Shown here in pieces: positions 15,657 to 22,251 of a DNA stretch of 38,200 nucleotides. Where the stretch lies: IMG/VR virus record IMGVR_UViG_3300035228_000290, positions 1 through 38,200 of that record. The stretch is one strand, 5' to 3'. The DNA is from a virus. Made by a program: the position numbers and the translations under genes. How positions within the stretch are numbered: position 1 is the stretch's first letter; every line of letters starts with the position of its first letter. Under the pieces are notes generated by a model. That model was given only the letters and a program-made list of their open reading frames with translations. It was not told the origin of the DNA and made no database searches.

Positions 15657-15884
15657 ATGGAAAATATCGAACAACACATCGCCAGGGACAAAGACATCCT
15701 TGACAACCCAATGACTTCTCCCAATCAACGTCGCCATATTGAAGGTGAACTGAGTGAATTGGAAGAATATGTAGAGCATCACAAGGCGGAAATTGAAGCA
15801 GGAGATCATCATGATCCTTCACCTTTAGAACTCTATTGTGATCAAAACCCATCAGAACCAGAATGCCTAGTTTATGAAGATTAA
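15657..15884 (+). CDS. cp12: CP12-like Calvin-cycle inhibitor
   Basis: 75 residues. The C-terminus PSPLELYCDQNPSEPECLVYED is a near-perfect CP12 tail, the segment that enters the active-site region of GAPDH, with its redox Cys pair (YC...EC). The middle ELSELEEYVEHHKAEI resembles the CP12 AWD-VEEL helix, but the usual N-terminal cysteine pair, which contributes to binding phosphoribulokinase, is missing. CP12 inhibits GAPDH and PRK in the dark and so turns off the Calvin cycle; phage versions are thought to push host carbon toward the pentose phosphate pathway for nucleotides. It lies oddly inside the baseplate module, just before gp5. ATG 15657 is chosen; TTG 15645 upstream is less likely. 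Four bases separate it from the next gene. Confidence 0.82.
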   Translation: MENIEQHIARDKDILDNPMTSPNQRRHIEGELSELEEYVEHHKAEIEAGDHHDPSPLELYCDQNPSEPECLVYED

Positions 15885-15887
15885 ATT

Positions 15888-16556
15888 ATGAATCTAATTT
15901 GTAATTTGCCCTCTCAAAAGGTATGGGTTCGTAAAGAATACCTTAGAGATCTACAAGATGGATACGGTGAATTTGTGGAAGGCGTCTGGGTGACTGCTAA
16001 GTCAATCCCAGGGCGGGCATTTTACATTGAAACGTATCTACCAGAGTATGGTGCGCTGTATGACAAACTACCCATAAGTGCATTTGTTTCGCGTCCAGAA
16101 ACACCTGAGATCGATATGAACATCTATAATCTACAGTTCTGGAACTGTATGGATTATGGTGTCACTGCGATTAACAAGGGATTTATTACCAGTATGGATG
16201 CTGAAGTAAGAACTCGTAATCATGGAACAATGCGTGGACAATATCTGTTCACCTTAGATAACTATCATGCCAGTCTGGATGTTATTGACAATAATGTCAG
16301 TGAAACACCAGCAGAACATAAGTCTCATAACTGTATTGCATTGGAAAATGGACAATTTTGTCTGTATCCCAACAATCGTATGAGACTTTATGATTTGTCA
16401 ATTACTCCTGAAAGTCCAAAGGTTCCAGACTTCAAAGTTAGCACAATGGAATACCAAGTAGAAAATGGTGCTAACTGGGGAAGACTTGGAGATACCGATG
16501 ATTATTTTTGGAGTACACAAAGCGAAAAAGAGCTTGACAAATCCTCTGAAAACTAA
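15888..16556 (+). CDS. Unknown protein (222 aa)
   Basis: A 222-residue soluble protein without signal or membrane segments. Notable features are many aromatic residues, an N-terminal KVWVRKEYLRDLQDGYGEFVEG and repeated beta-type segments in the middle (NHGTMRGQYLFTLDNYHASLDVIDNN). An internal NCIALENGQFCLYPNNRMRLYD segment looks like a compact beta domain. Adjacent genes are the CP12-like protein and a prolyl-4-hydroxylase-like oxygenase, so this cluster of three seems inserted between the two hub genes. I do not recognise the family; a structural or metabolic role cannot be separated from the sequence. Confidence 0.7.
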   Translation: MNLICNLPSQKVWVRKEYLRDLQDGYGEFVEGVWVTAKSIPGRAFYIETYLPEYGALYDKLPISAFVSRPETPEIDMNIYNLQFWNCMDYGVTAINKGFITSMDAEVRTRNHGTMRGQYLFTLDNYHASLDVIDNNVSETPAEHKSHNCIALENGQFCLYPNNRMRLYDLSITPESPKVPDFKVSTMEYQVENGANWGRLGDTDDYFWSTQSEKELDKSSEN

Positions 16557-16586
16557 TACAATCTAACACTGTAGGGGTTCGATGAG

Positions 16587-17219
16587 ATGTCTTTAGAGCT
16601 ATTAGATATTGATGCACCGAAGTCATTTATTGCAGGTGCAAAGATTGATCCGTCTGTATGTGACGGCATGATCGATTTCTTTAATACATGCGAATATCTA
16701 GAGAAAGAACCAGGTCAATCTGGTGCTGGTGTTGATAAGTCTGTTAAGGATTCTATTGATATGACTATTCCCGTACACCTACGGGACTCTAGGGTAGAAG
16801 CATTTATTGAACAGTTGGCATATGTTACTATGGCATATATCGAACGTTATCCTGGTTTCGGTAAAATGGCATGGGATTTAGTAGCACCATTTAACATACA
16901 AAAGTATGAACCTGGTGGTGGTTACTTTGCACTACATACAGAGAAGATGTCTGCACATCCTGAGGCGACTAATCGTGTCATGGCGTGGATGACATATTTG
17001 AATACTGTAGAGGAAGGTGGTGAAACATACTTCCCAACACAGCAGGCAAAGATCAAACCTGCGAAGGGATTGACTCTTCTTTGGCCTGCAGATTGGACAC
17101 ATCTCCATCAAGGTTGTGTGGCACCAAATGAAACTAAAATGATTGTCACTGGATGGTATGACTACGTGGGAACAACTGATACAAGGTCACTATTGCAACA
17201 AGAGACAAGCACAGAGTAA
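16587..17219 (+). CDS. Prolyl 4-hydroxylase-like 2OG-Fe(II) oxygenase
   Basis: A 210-residue protein with the double-stranded beta-helix pattern of prolyl 4-hydroxylase alpha-type enzymes: IQKYEPGGGYFALHTE, YLNTVEEGGETYFP, AKGLTLLWPADWTHLHQG, then ETKMIVTGWYDY. The iron ligands would be His117, the acid at 119 and a distal His (172 or 174), with Lys in ETK for 2-oxoglutarate. The acid is Glu where most family members have Asp. Such genes are common in T4-like cyanophages; their substrates are unknown. The gene sits with cp12 in the hub module, away from the other oxygenases at the right end of the window. Confidence 0.82.
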   Translation: MSLELLDIDAPKSFIAGAKIDPSVCDGMIDFFNTCEYLEKEPGQSGAGVDKSVKDSIDMTIPVHLRDSRVEAFIEQLAYVTMAYIERYPGFGKMAWDLVAPFNIQKYEPGGGYFALHTEKMSAHPEATNRVMAWMTYLNTVEEGGETYFPTQQAKIKPAKGLTLLWPADWTHLHQGCVAPNETKMIVTGWYDYVGTTDTRSLLQQETSTE

Positions 17220-17241
17220 TCCTGCTCTTTGGCCTCACATT

Positions 17242-17622
17242 ATGCTGAGGAATTCTTTAGTTGATGATAGTGTGATAGAATTAAAGTCCTGGTATAAGTA
17301 TCAGAGTGAGGCGGAAGTATATGGTCACTTTCATCTTACATTTCGCTATGATAATGATGGTAACGTACACACTACATCAGTAAATCAAAAGACTGGTGAA
17401 TCAGCATGTCCTTGGGTATGGGGATATAATGTTGGTTATTGGTGGGGTGAACCTGACGGTGATTGTATTATTGGAAACAATAAGATATTATCTCAAGTAC
17501 GTTTTAATGGGCAGGTATATCTTTCAAGGGATACTGCGCTAGATAATGATACAGGTGAGTTCCGATGGGGCAAACCTCTGAATGAATCTGGTGAGTTTGA
17601 ATTCATTCGCATACCTAACTAA
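17242..17622 (+). CDS. Unknown protein (about 126 aa)
   Basis: An open frame extends back into the oxygenase gene (ATG 17158, TTG 17143), but I chose ATG 17242 because it avoids a 60-77 base overlap; no strong Shine-Dalgarno decides it. The protein is rich in Trp, Tyr and Gly (SACPWVWGYNVGYWWGEPDG near residue 55), contains GHFHLTFRYDNDGNV and ends ESGEFEFIRIPN. It looks like a small beta-rich protein. It precedes a late-promoter motif and gp5. No family recognised. Confidence 0.55.
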   Translation: MLRNSLVDDSVIELKSWYKYQSEAEVYGHFHLTFRYDNDGNVHTTSVNQKTGESACPWVWGYNVGYWWGEPDGDCIIGNNKILSQVRFNGQVYLSRDTALDNDTGEFRWGKPLNESGEFEFIRIPN

Positions 17623-17625
17623 ATA
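17619..17625 (+). promoter_or_regulatory. Late-promoter-like motif CTAAATA
   Basis: CTAAATA overlaps the stop of the 126-aa gene and lies 18 bases before the gp5 ATG (17644), followed by an A-rich stretch. A late start of gp5 transcription here is plausible. Confidence 0.45.
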
Positions 17626-17643
17626 CTAAAAAACATATCGGTC

Positions 17644-20379
17644 ATGGAAGGTCTCCAAGGTTATAGAACTGATTTCGCGGGTCGTGATGGATTCGTGTGG
17701 TGGATTGGTGAAGTCGAAAATATTGACGATCCTTCTCAGTTGGGTCGAGTAAAAGTTCGTATTATCGGTTGGTATACTGGTAATAAAACCAATGAAGGTG
17801 CGGACTCTTATACTAAAACACTTCCTACTGAAAATCTTCCGTGGGCAACTGTTCTGCTCCCAACAGATAAACCACAGACAAAAAATGCTGGTACAACTAC
17901 TGAGTTGCAACCTGGTGCATTTGTCATGGGTTTCTTCCTTGATGGTGAGGAAGCACAGTTACCTGTCGTTATGGGATCCTTCCGTGGTTTCCGTCAAGCA
18001 GATGATCAATCCTCATCTACTGGTAAATCTAAGGGAGCACAGGAAACTACAAAGGCAACAACTATTGCTGCCATTGATAACGCTGCTAAGCATGAGACGG
18101 ATACTCCTCAGCAGAAAACCATGGTGGGTGAGAAGAACCACGGTGGTGCACCATTTGCAAAGACTAATAGTGCCCCTGCTGATGCAGCAGGTGGGCAGGA
18201 AGAGGCGCGTGGTGCTGGTGTAACTGTCGCTGAGGAGGTTACTCCTGGTAATGCTGTTACTAACCCAATTAAACCACCAACCGAGGCACAAGAAATTGCT
18301 GATGGTGCACAGGGTCCAGCAGGGAAGGGATTTGAGAATGGTTTGACTCGTATGCTCACTGAACTGGGCAATATGGCAGCAGGTCTTGCTACATCTAGTG
18401 ATGGTCAGTTTATATCCCTAATCACAGGACACAAGATCAACGGTGATAAGATCTTGGAACACCTGGGTAGTATTGCTAACTATATTTCTAGTGCTATTGC
18501 TGGTATTCTTGCACCTCTTAAAGAGTTCTTAGCAGAAGCAATTCAGCAAATGATTAGTGCTGTTACTAAATTTATTTCTAAATTTGTACCACTAAGTGTT
18601 ATCTTAGGACTTCTGGATCTATTGGGATTCATTCTGGATCTATTTTGTGTGCCGCACCCGCAATGGTTATCATTGGTTCAGGGTGCTTTAACAGACACGA
18701 CAGGATTTGCAGACCAGATTGTCGGTATGGTTGTTAACAAGGTTACTAACGTAACATCTAAGATTGCATCTAAAGTGCAAGGTGTCACTGATAAAATTCT
18801 TGGTAGCATCACCGATGCAATCTCTAAAGTTCGTGACGTAGCACAAACAGTTGTAAGTGCTATTGCAACAGCAAAGAATGCAGTAGAAAATATAGGTTCA
18901 CTTGTTACCAGTTTGAAGACCTTGTTTACAATGGACTTCTCTAAACTTGATTTTGGTTCTATCATTGCAATCATCAAAGCAATTCTAGGAATGTTATTCC
19001 AGAAAGATTGTGGGAGAAAGATTAAGAAACCGAAGTCTAAGAAGTGGTTCCCATTGCTGGGTTCCACTGAATGCGATGATGTATCTACATTTATTTCTGG
19101 TGGTGCACTACCTACCAGTATTAAAGACTGGAACGAATCACCTACCACAAATGGTGGATATATTGATGGTTTATTCCAAGGCATTAACTCTCGTGTGATG
19201 GAGGTTCAATCCTTCCTTGATGGATCTAGAATCATACACAACGCCACAAAAGGTAAAGAGTTCGCTGCAGAACAGGGACCAGGTGGTGTATCTACGTTCC
19301 AAGATAACCAGGGTAACAAACATACTAACGTTCCGAATAATGAGACAAAGATCATTGCTCGTGACAAGTGTGAGACCATTAAGAAGAACTTATGTGTCAA
19401 CGTTGATGGTGATTACTATCTGAAGGTTGCTGGTAACTGGCATATTGAAGTGTCAGGTGCAATCAATAGCAACCAAGCAAATGGTCCTCAGTCTTCTGCA
19501 TCTGGTTCTACTGCAAAGGAAGTTGGTAAGGGTACATCTGACTCAGGTGGATCTACATCTGGTGGTAGTAATGGCAGCACAAACTCTGGTAACACTCAGA
19601 GCATGATTCTCAGTGCTAGTGATCTGGTCACCATGAAGGGTAGAATTGAATCTCTTGAAGAGCGTATTGCTAGAGAAGATGAGGAGTTCTATTCCAATTT
19701 GAAACCGATTCCAACTCCTAATGGTGTTGGCGTGTGTACTCCTAAGATGAGATACACCAATCTAAAGGCACAAACTGATGATGATAATGAGCAGAAGTCT
19801 GCTAATCGTCAGAACGGTGACCATGACATTGCATATACTGGTGACGTTAACATTCAAGGTAACCAGGTATCAATTACTGCTATCTCTAACCTGAAACTGA
19901 ATGCTAACCAACTCAAGGCAGAAGCATCGAACATGAACTTCACCGCAGCAGGTGAGATTATCAACGAAGCAAACTGGATCACATCATTCTTATCATGTGG
20001 TCGTTTTGAGTTCGTTGCACTGTTCAACCCACTGTCTGCACTGTCAGGTCAATTCAGCATCGTTAAGGGTGCCATCATGGACGTGACAACCGATACGCCA
20101 GGTATCGGCATGCCTGCTGCACAGGTTCGTATGTCACTAGCAACAACGTCACCTACAACCATTGCTGATATTATTGCAGGCAGTCAGGCAGGTGTCCATT
20201 TCACTTTCGTATCATCTCCTACAGGTGGTATCGGTGAGATCGTTGCTTCTGGTTCTGGTGCCATCATTAACCAGGTGTCCACTGGTGTTGCATCCTATGG
20301 TGTGAGCACTGGTTTCATGGCAGTTGGTTGTGCTGTTGGACCAAATCAGGTCTATGGGTTGCCATTGCTGCTGAATTGA
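17644..20379 (+). CDS. 5: Baseplate central spike gp5, without lysozyme domain
   Basis: A 911-residue protein. Residues 10-115 form the gp5/VgrG OB-fold: VWWIGEVENIDDPSQLGRVKVRIIGW, LPWATVLLP, PGAFVMGFFLDGEEAQLPVVMG. Then come a low-complexity Ala/Thr/Gly linker, long hydrophobic helices (about 280-350 and 430-455) and a C-terminal beta section. That section starts near residue 576 with CETIKKNLCVNVDGDYYLKVAGNWHIEVSG, which fits the VxGxxxxx repeat of the T4 gp5 needle. In T4, a lysozyme domain lies between OB and needle; none is evident here, and the lysozyme is instead in the 850-aa protein upstream. The C-terminus (GFMAVGCAVGPNQVYGLP) could be the tip. It acts as the membrane-piercing spike. 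Confidence 0.82.
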   Translation: MEGLQGYRTDFAGRDGFVWWIGEVENIDDPSQLGRVKVRIIGWYTGNKTNEGADSYTKTLPTENLPWATVLLPTDKPQTKNAGTTTELQPGAFVMGFFLDGEEAQLPVVMGSFRGFRQADDQSSSTGKSKGAQETTKATTIAAIDNAAKHETDTPQQKTMVGEKNHGGAPFAKTNSAPADAAGGQEEARGAGVTVAEEVTPGNAVTNPIKPPTEAQEIADGAQGPAGKGFENGLTRMLTELGNMAAGLATSSDGQFISLITGHKINGDKILEHLGSIANYISSAIAGILAPLKEFLAEAIQQMISAVTKFISKFVPLSVILGLLDLLGFILDLFCVPHPQWLSLVQGALTDTTGFADQIVGMVVNKVTNVTSKIASKVQGVTDKILGSITDAISKVRDVAQTVVSAIATAKNAVENIGSLVTSLKTLFTMDFSKLDFGSIIAIIKAILGMLFQKDCGRKIKKPKSKKWFPLLGSTECDDVSTFISGGALPTSIKDWNESPTTNGGYIDGLFQGINSRVMEVQSFLDGSRIIHNATKGKEFAAEQGPGGVSTFQDNQGNKHTNVPNNETKIIARDKCETIKKNLCVNVDGDYYLKVAGNWHIEVSGAINSNQANGPQSSASGSTAKEVGKGTSDSGGSTSGGSNGSTNSGNTQSMILSASDLVTMKGRIESLEERIAREDEEFYSNLKPIPTPNGVGVCTPKMRYTNLKAQTDDDNEQKSANRQNGDHDIAYTGDVNIQGNQVSITAISNLKLNANQLKAEASNMNFTAAGEIINEANWITSFLSCGRFEFVALFNPLSALSGQFSIVKGAIMDVTTDTPGIGMPAAQVRMSLATTSPTTIADIIAGSQAGVHFTFVSSPTGGIGEIVASGSGAIINQVSTGVASYGVSTGFMAVGCAVGPNQVYGLPLLLN

Positions 20380-20382
20380 TGT

Positions 20383-20607
20383 ATGATGTTGGGGTACCAA
20401 ACAACCCCAGCATCCATGGACAACGATCAAACCACCGTTGAACACATCTGGTTGAACATTGCTAAGCGGCAAGTCACCATCTTAGATAATGAAGGTTATG
20501 AGGAGCGGATCAATTGGAAGTTTGATGAAGAAGGTGCAGAGGGTTTCTTTGAGACTTTGACTTCTATCCGCAATAACGTACCAGAAGATACCTATGTTAT
20601 CGTATAA
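20383..20607 (+). CDS. Small unknown protein (62-74 aa)
   Basis: An acidic small protein right after gp5. ATG 20383 gives 74 residues; ATG 20416 gives 62 residues and would leave a hairpin (20390-20409) in the leader. Neither has a clear Shine-Dalgarno. The body reads DNDQTTVEHIWLNIAKRQVTILDNEGYEERINWKFDEEGAEGFFETLTSIR and ends EDTYVIV, an alpha/beta pattern. No known domain recognised. It begins a row of five small accessory genes between the hub and the HNH cassette. Confidence 0.55.
   Translation: MMLGYQTTPASMDNDQTTVEHIWLNIAKRQVTILDNEGYEERINWKFDEEGAEGFFETLTSIRNNVPEDTYVIV
20390..20409 (+). promoter_or_regulatory. Stem-loop after gp5
   Basis: TGGGGT (20390-20395) and ACCCCA (20404-20409) form a 6-bp GC-rich stem with an 8-base loop, 10 bases after the gp5 stop. 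There is no T-run after it, so it is not a standard terminator; it might protect the 3' end of the gp5 message or control the start at 20416. Confidence 0.35.
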
Positions 20608-20610
20608 CTT

Positions 20611-20907
20611 ATGAACGCAAGTATGATCGAAGTGACCGAACAAGAAATCACTGAAAACTTTGATTTCTGTATGAGTTTGGTTGAGAGAGGTAACACTCTT
20701 AAAATTGTCAGAGAAGGGGGAAACGTTCTTATGGTTCCTATTCCTGAATATAAGCAAGCATTGGATGACATTGAGTCTCATCCACCTATTCCATCCCCAA
20801 GTTTTGGTGGTCTACCTGTAGATCCATCTGAATTTGTAGATCCCATAGCAACGAATGAATATGTCAGAGACGAACTCAGCAAAATGCAGACAGAACTTGA
20901 ATCTTGA
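20611..20907 (+). CDS. Phd/YefM-like antitoxin-type protein
   Basis: 98 residues. The segment MIEVTEQEITENFDFCMSLVERGNTLKIVREGGNVLMVPIPEYKQ follows the Phd/YefM antitoxin pattern (V-T..E....F......VE.G..L.I.R.G..V.V..P..EY), which folds into the small dimeric DNA-binding N-terminal domain. The C-terminus is Pro/Ser-rich (ESHPPIPSPSFGGLPVDPSEF) and ends in an acidic helix, where an antitoxin would wrap a toxin. No RelE/Doc-like toxin is seen next to it. It could repress its own small operon or neutralise a host toxin. Starts 3 bases after the previous gene. Confidence 0.55.
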   Translation: MNASMIEVTEQEITENFDFCMSLVERGNTLKIVREGGNVLMVPIPEYKQALDDIESHPPIPSPSFGGLPVDPSEFVDPIATNEYVRDELSKMQTELES

Positions 20908-21076
20908 CATTAAGTTGTGGTTCAGTCCTATCATGAATGAATATCATTGGACTCTCATTACATATGAGACCGAGATGCATGCTGGAACAGCACCAAGTGT
21001 AAGTAAAGCACTACATGATGTTAACACCACTATTGAGCATGTAATGGCGCAGGAGAATATCAGGATCCAAACATAA
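20897..21076 (+). CDS. Small unknown protein (47-59 aa)
   Basis: Open frame following the antitoxin-like gene. TTG 20897 overlaps the antitoxin end by 11 bases and gives LDIKLWFSPIMNEYHWTLITYETEMHAG, which reads as one continuous beta-rich start; ATG 20933 would give 47 residues. No strong RBS supports either. The C-terminal part is a helix (SVSKALHDVNTTIEHVMAQEN). Not a recognised toxin family despite its position. Ends at a CATAAATA motif. Confidence 0.45.
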   Translation: MNLDIKLWFSPIMNEYHWTLITYETEMHAGTAPSVSKALHDVNTTIEHVMAQENIRIQT

Positions 21077-21079
21077 ATA
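21072..21079 (+). promoter_or_regulatory. Late-promoter-like motif CATAAATA
   Basis: CATAAATA overlaps the stop of the previous small gene, 21 bases before ATG 21101. It differs from TATAAATA at one position. Confidence 0.45.
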
Positions 21080-21100
21080 AACCTGGTTGGAAATTTCTCA

Positions 21101-21382
21101 ATGGTTAAGTACAAGATTCACAATGGGTATGGCACCTTGATAAATCTTGAGGGTGATGAGAAACAAGTCAACTTCTGGTTTATTAATGGTATACCTTTTA
21201 CTTTTGATGAAATTCCAGAATTCTGGGGATTGGAAGATCTACCTGAAGATCCCATACCTGGATGTAAGTATCATATTGAAGACCTATATCATGCATCCAA
21301 TTATCTAATTATGGAAGAATGCCATCCTCTCCTGTTTGAGATGGAAGAACTCATCCAAAATTTTGAAGACATTCCATATTAA
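21101..21382 (+). CDS. Small acidic unknown protein (93 aa)
   Basis: A 93-residue, strongly acidic protein: VKYKIHNGYGTLINLEGDEKQVNFWFINGIPFTFDEIPEFWGLEDLPEDP in the first half, then PGCKYHIEDLYHASNYLIMEECHPLLFEMEELIQNFEDIPY. High acidity and many aromatics resemble small phage inhibitors or DNA-mimic proteins, but this is only composition. It has its own late-type motif upstream and is followed by an 85-base gap with an early-type promoter. Confidence 0.6.
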   Translation: MVKYKIHNGYGTLINLEGDEKQVNFWFINGIPFTFDEIPEFWGLEDLPEDPIPGCKYHIEDLYHASNYLIMEECHPLLFEMEELIQNFEDIPY

Positions 21383-21418
21383 GCAAGGCTACAGACCTGA
21401 GGCATTTGTCGAGACGAC

Positions 21419-21462
21419 TTGACAAACACCTCGCACTGTACTATTATTTGTATATCGGGAGG
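21419..21462 (+). promoter_or_regulatory. Sigma70-type promoter and strong RBS
   Basis: TTGACA (21419-21424), exactly 17 bases, TATTAT (21442-21447), then GGGAGG (21457-21462) 5 bases before the ATG at 21468. It is the best consensus promoter in the window and indicates transcription by unmodified host polymerase, probably early in infection. Confidence 0.75.
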
Positions 21463-21467
21463 CGACC

Positions 21468-21659
21468 ATGACACTACCATCCACAACGAATCAAAGACTC
21501 CTCCGTCTTGAACTTCTGTTGTTGGATACCCGTGCCAAACTCTCCCGCCTTGAAAATCCAGATCTCGATGGTTATACCCCCGAAGAGATCCAGGCGCAGG
21601 ATTTTGAAGCAAAGTACAACACGTTGTGGTATGACGACGTGATTAACTCCTTTTCTTAA
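21468..21659 (+). CDS. Small unknown protein (63 aa) of the HNH cassette
   Basis: A 63-residue protein directly behind the strong promoter and GGGAGG ribosome binding site. It has an N-terminal leucine-rich helix (NQRLLRLELLLLDTRAKLSRLENP) that could form a coiled coil, then YTPEEIQAQDFEAKYNTLWYDDV. The ATG of the HNH gene follows after 2 bases, so both are expected on one early transcript. No family recognised. Confidence 0.65.
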   Translation: MTLPSTTNQRLLRLELLLLDTRAKLSRLENPDLDGYTPEEIQAQDFEAKYNTLWYDDVINSFS

Positions 21660-21661
21660 GA

Positions 21662-22210
21662 ATGACTACTCAATTTGATTATGATGCTGTTCGCCACCAA
21701 TTGGTGACTGCTGCTGCTGAACTCAAGTCTAATGGACATGACGTTCGTGCAATCCTTGAAGACTGTGGTGTATTCCGTAAGATCAATAAGTATCGTGAAC
21801 TGTCTGTTGATGGTCTCCTTCAGGATTACTACCTCAAGGACGACATCCAAGAGATCGATACTCCCACCTATGTGACCAAGTGGGGTGCACCTGCTACATG
21901 CCGTGGCAACATCTACAAGCGTGGTGTTGATGGCAAACCTGATAGACTCATCCGTGGTGCATGGAACGGTGCTCTTACATACCGTATCTGCACTGTGACT
22001 GGTACTAATCAGTCAGGTGAGCGTGTTCAGCGTGGTATCCAGTATCATACTGTTGCTTTTGCTCTCGCTAATGGTCGCTGGCCTGAGACACCTGTTGTTG
22101 ATCATCTTGACGACAATAAGTTGAACAATGGTAGTGATAATCTTACTGAAAAAGACTACACTACCAACCAGTGGCAACGTAAAGCGAACCTTGCAAAACA
22201 ACAGGGTTAA
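21662..22210 (+). CDS. HNH endonuclease, probably homing type
   Basis: 182 residues. The C-terminal part carries an HNH_3-type motif: YHTVAFALANGRWP with His129, VVDHLDDNKLNNGSDNL with Asp147-His148 and Asn155/156, Asn160, then a basic end (NQWQRKANLAKQQG). The N-terminal 70 residues resemble a helical DNA-binding part (VRAILEDCGVFRKIN). Free-standing HNH enzymes in T-even phages are usually selfish homing genes that cut DNA lacking them. Lying between hub and fibre genes, with a private early promoter, fits this. A role in other DNA processing cannot be excluded. Confidence 0.8.
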   Translation: MTTQFDYDAVRHQLVTAAAELKSNGHDVRAILEDCGVFRKINKYRELSVDGLLQDYYLKDDIQEIDTPTYVTKWGAPATCRGNIYKRGVDGKPDRLIRGAWNGALTYRICTVTGTNQSGERVQRGIQYHTVAFALANGRWPETPVVDHLDDNKLNNGSDNLTEKDYTTNQWQRKANLAKQQG

Positions 22211-22212
22211 CT

Positions 22213-22230
22213 CTTGTATAAATATACAAG
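22213..22230 (+). promoter_or_regulatory. Palindromic late promoter with perfect TATAAATA
   Basis: The 18-base inverted repeat CTTGTATAAATATACAAG has 8-base arms and contains the T4 late consensus TATAAATA at 22217-22224. It lies 3 bases after the HNH stop and about 21 bases before the GTG of the first tail-fibre gene, so it should restart late transcription for the fibre module. Confidence 0.75.
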
Positions 22231-22251
22231 AAGACTTAGTGCTTATTCGTA

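Noticed and set aside
20897-21076. Toxin partner for the Phd-like gene
   Set aside because: The short protein lacks RelE, Doc or PIN motifs and has no convincing start codon; kept as unknown.
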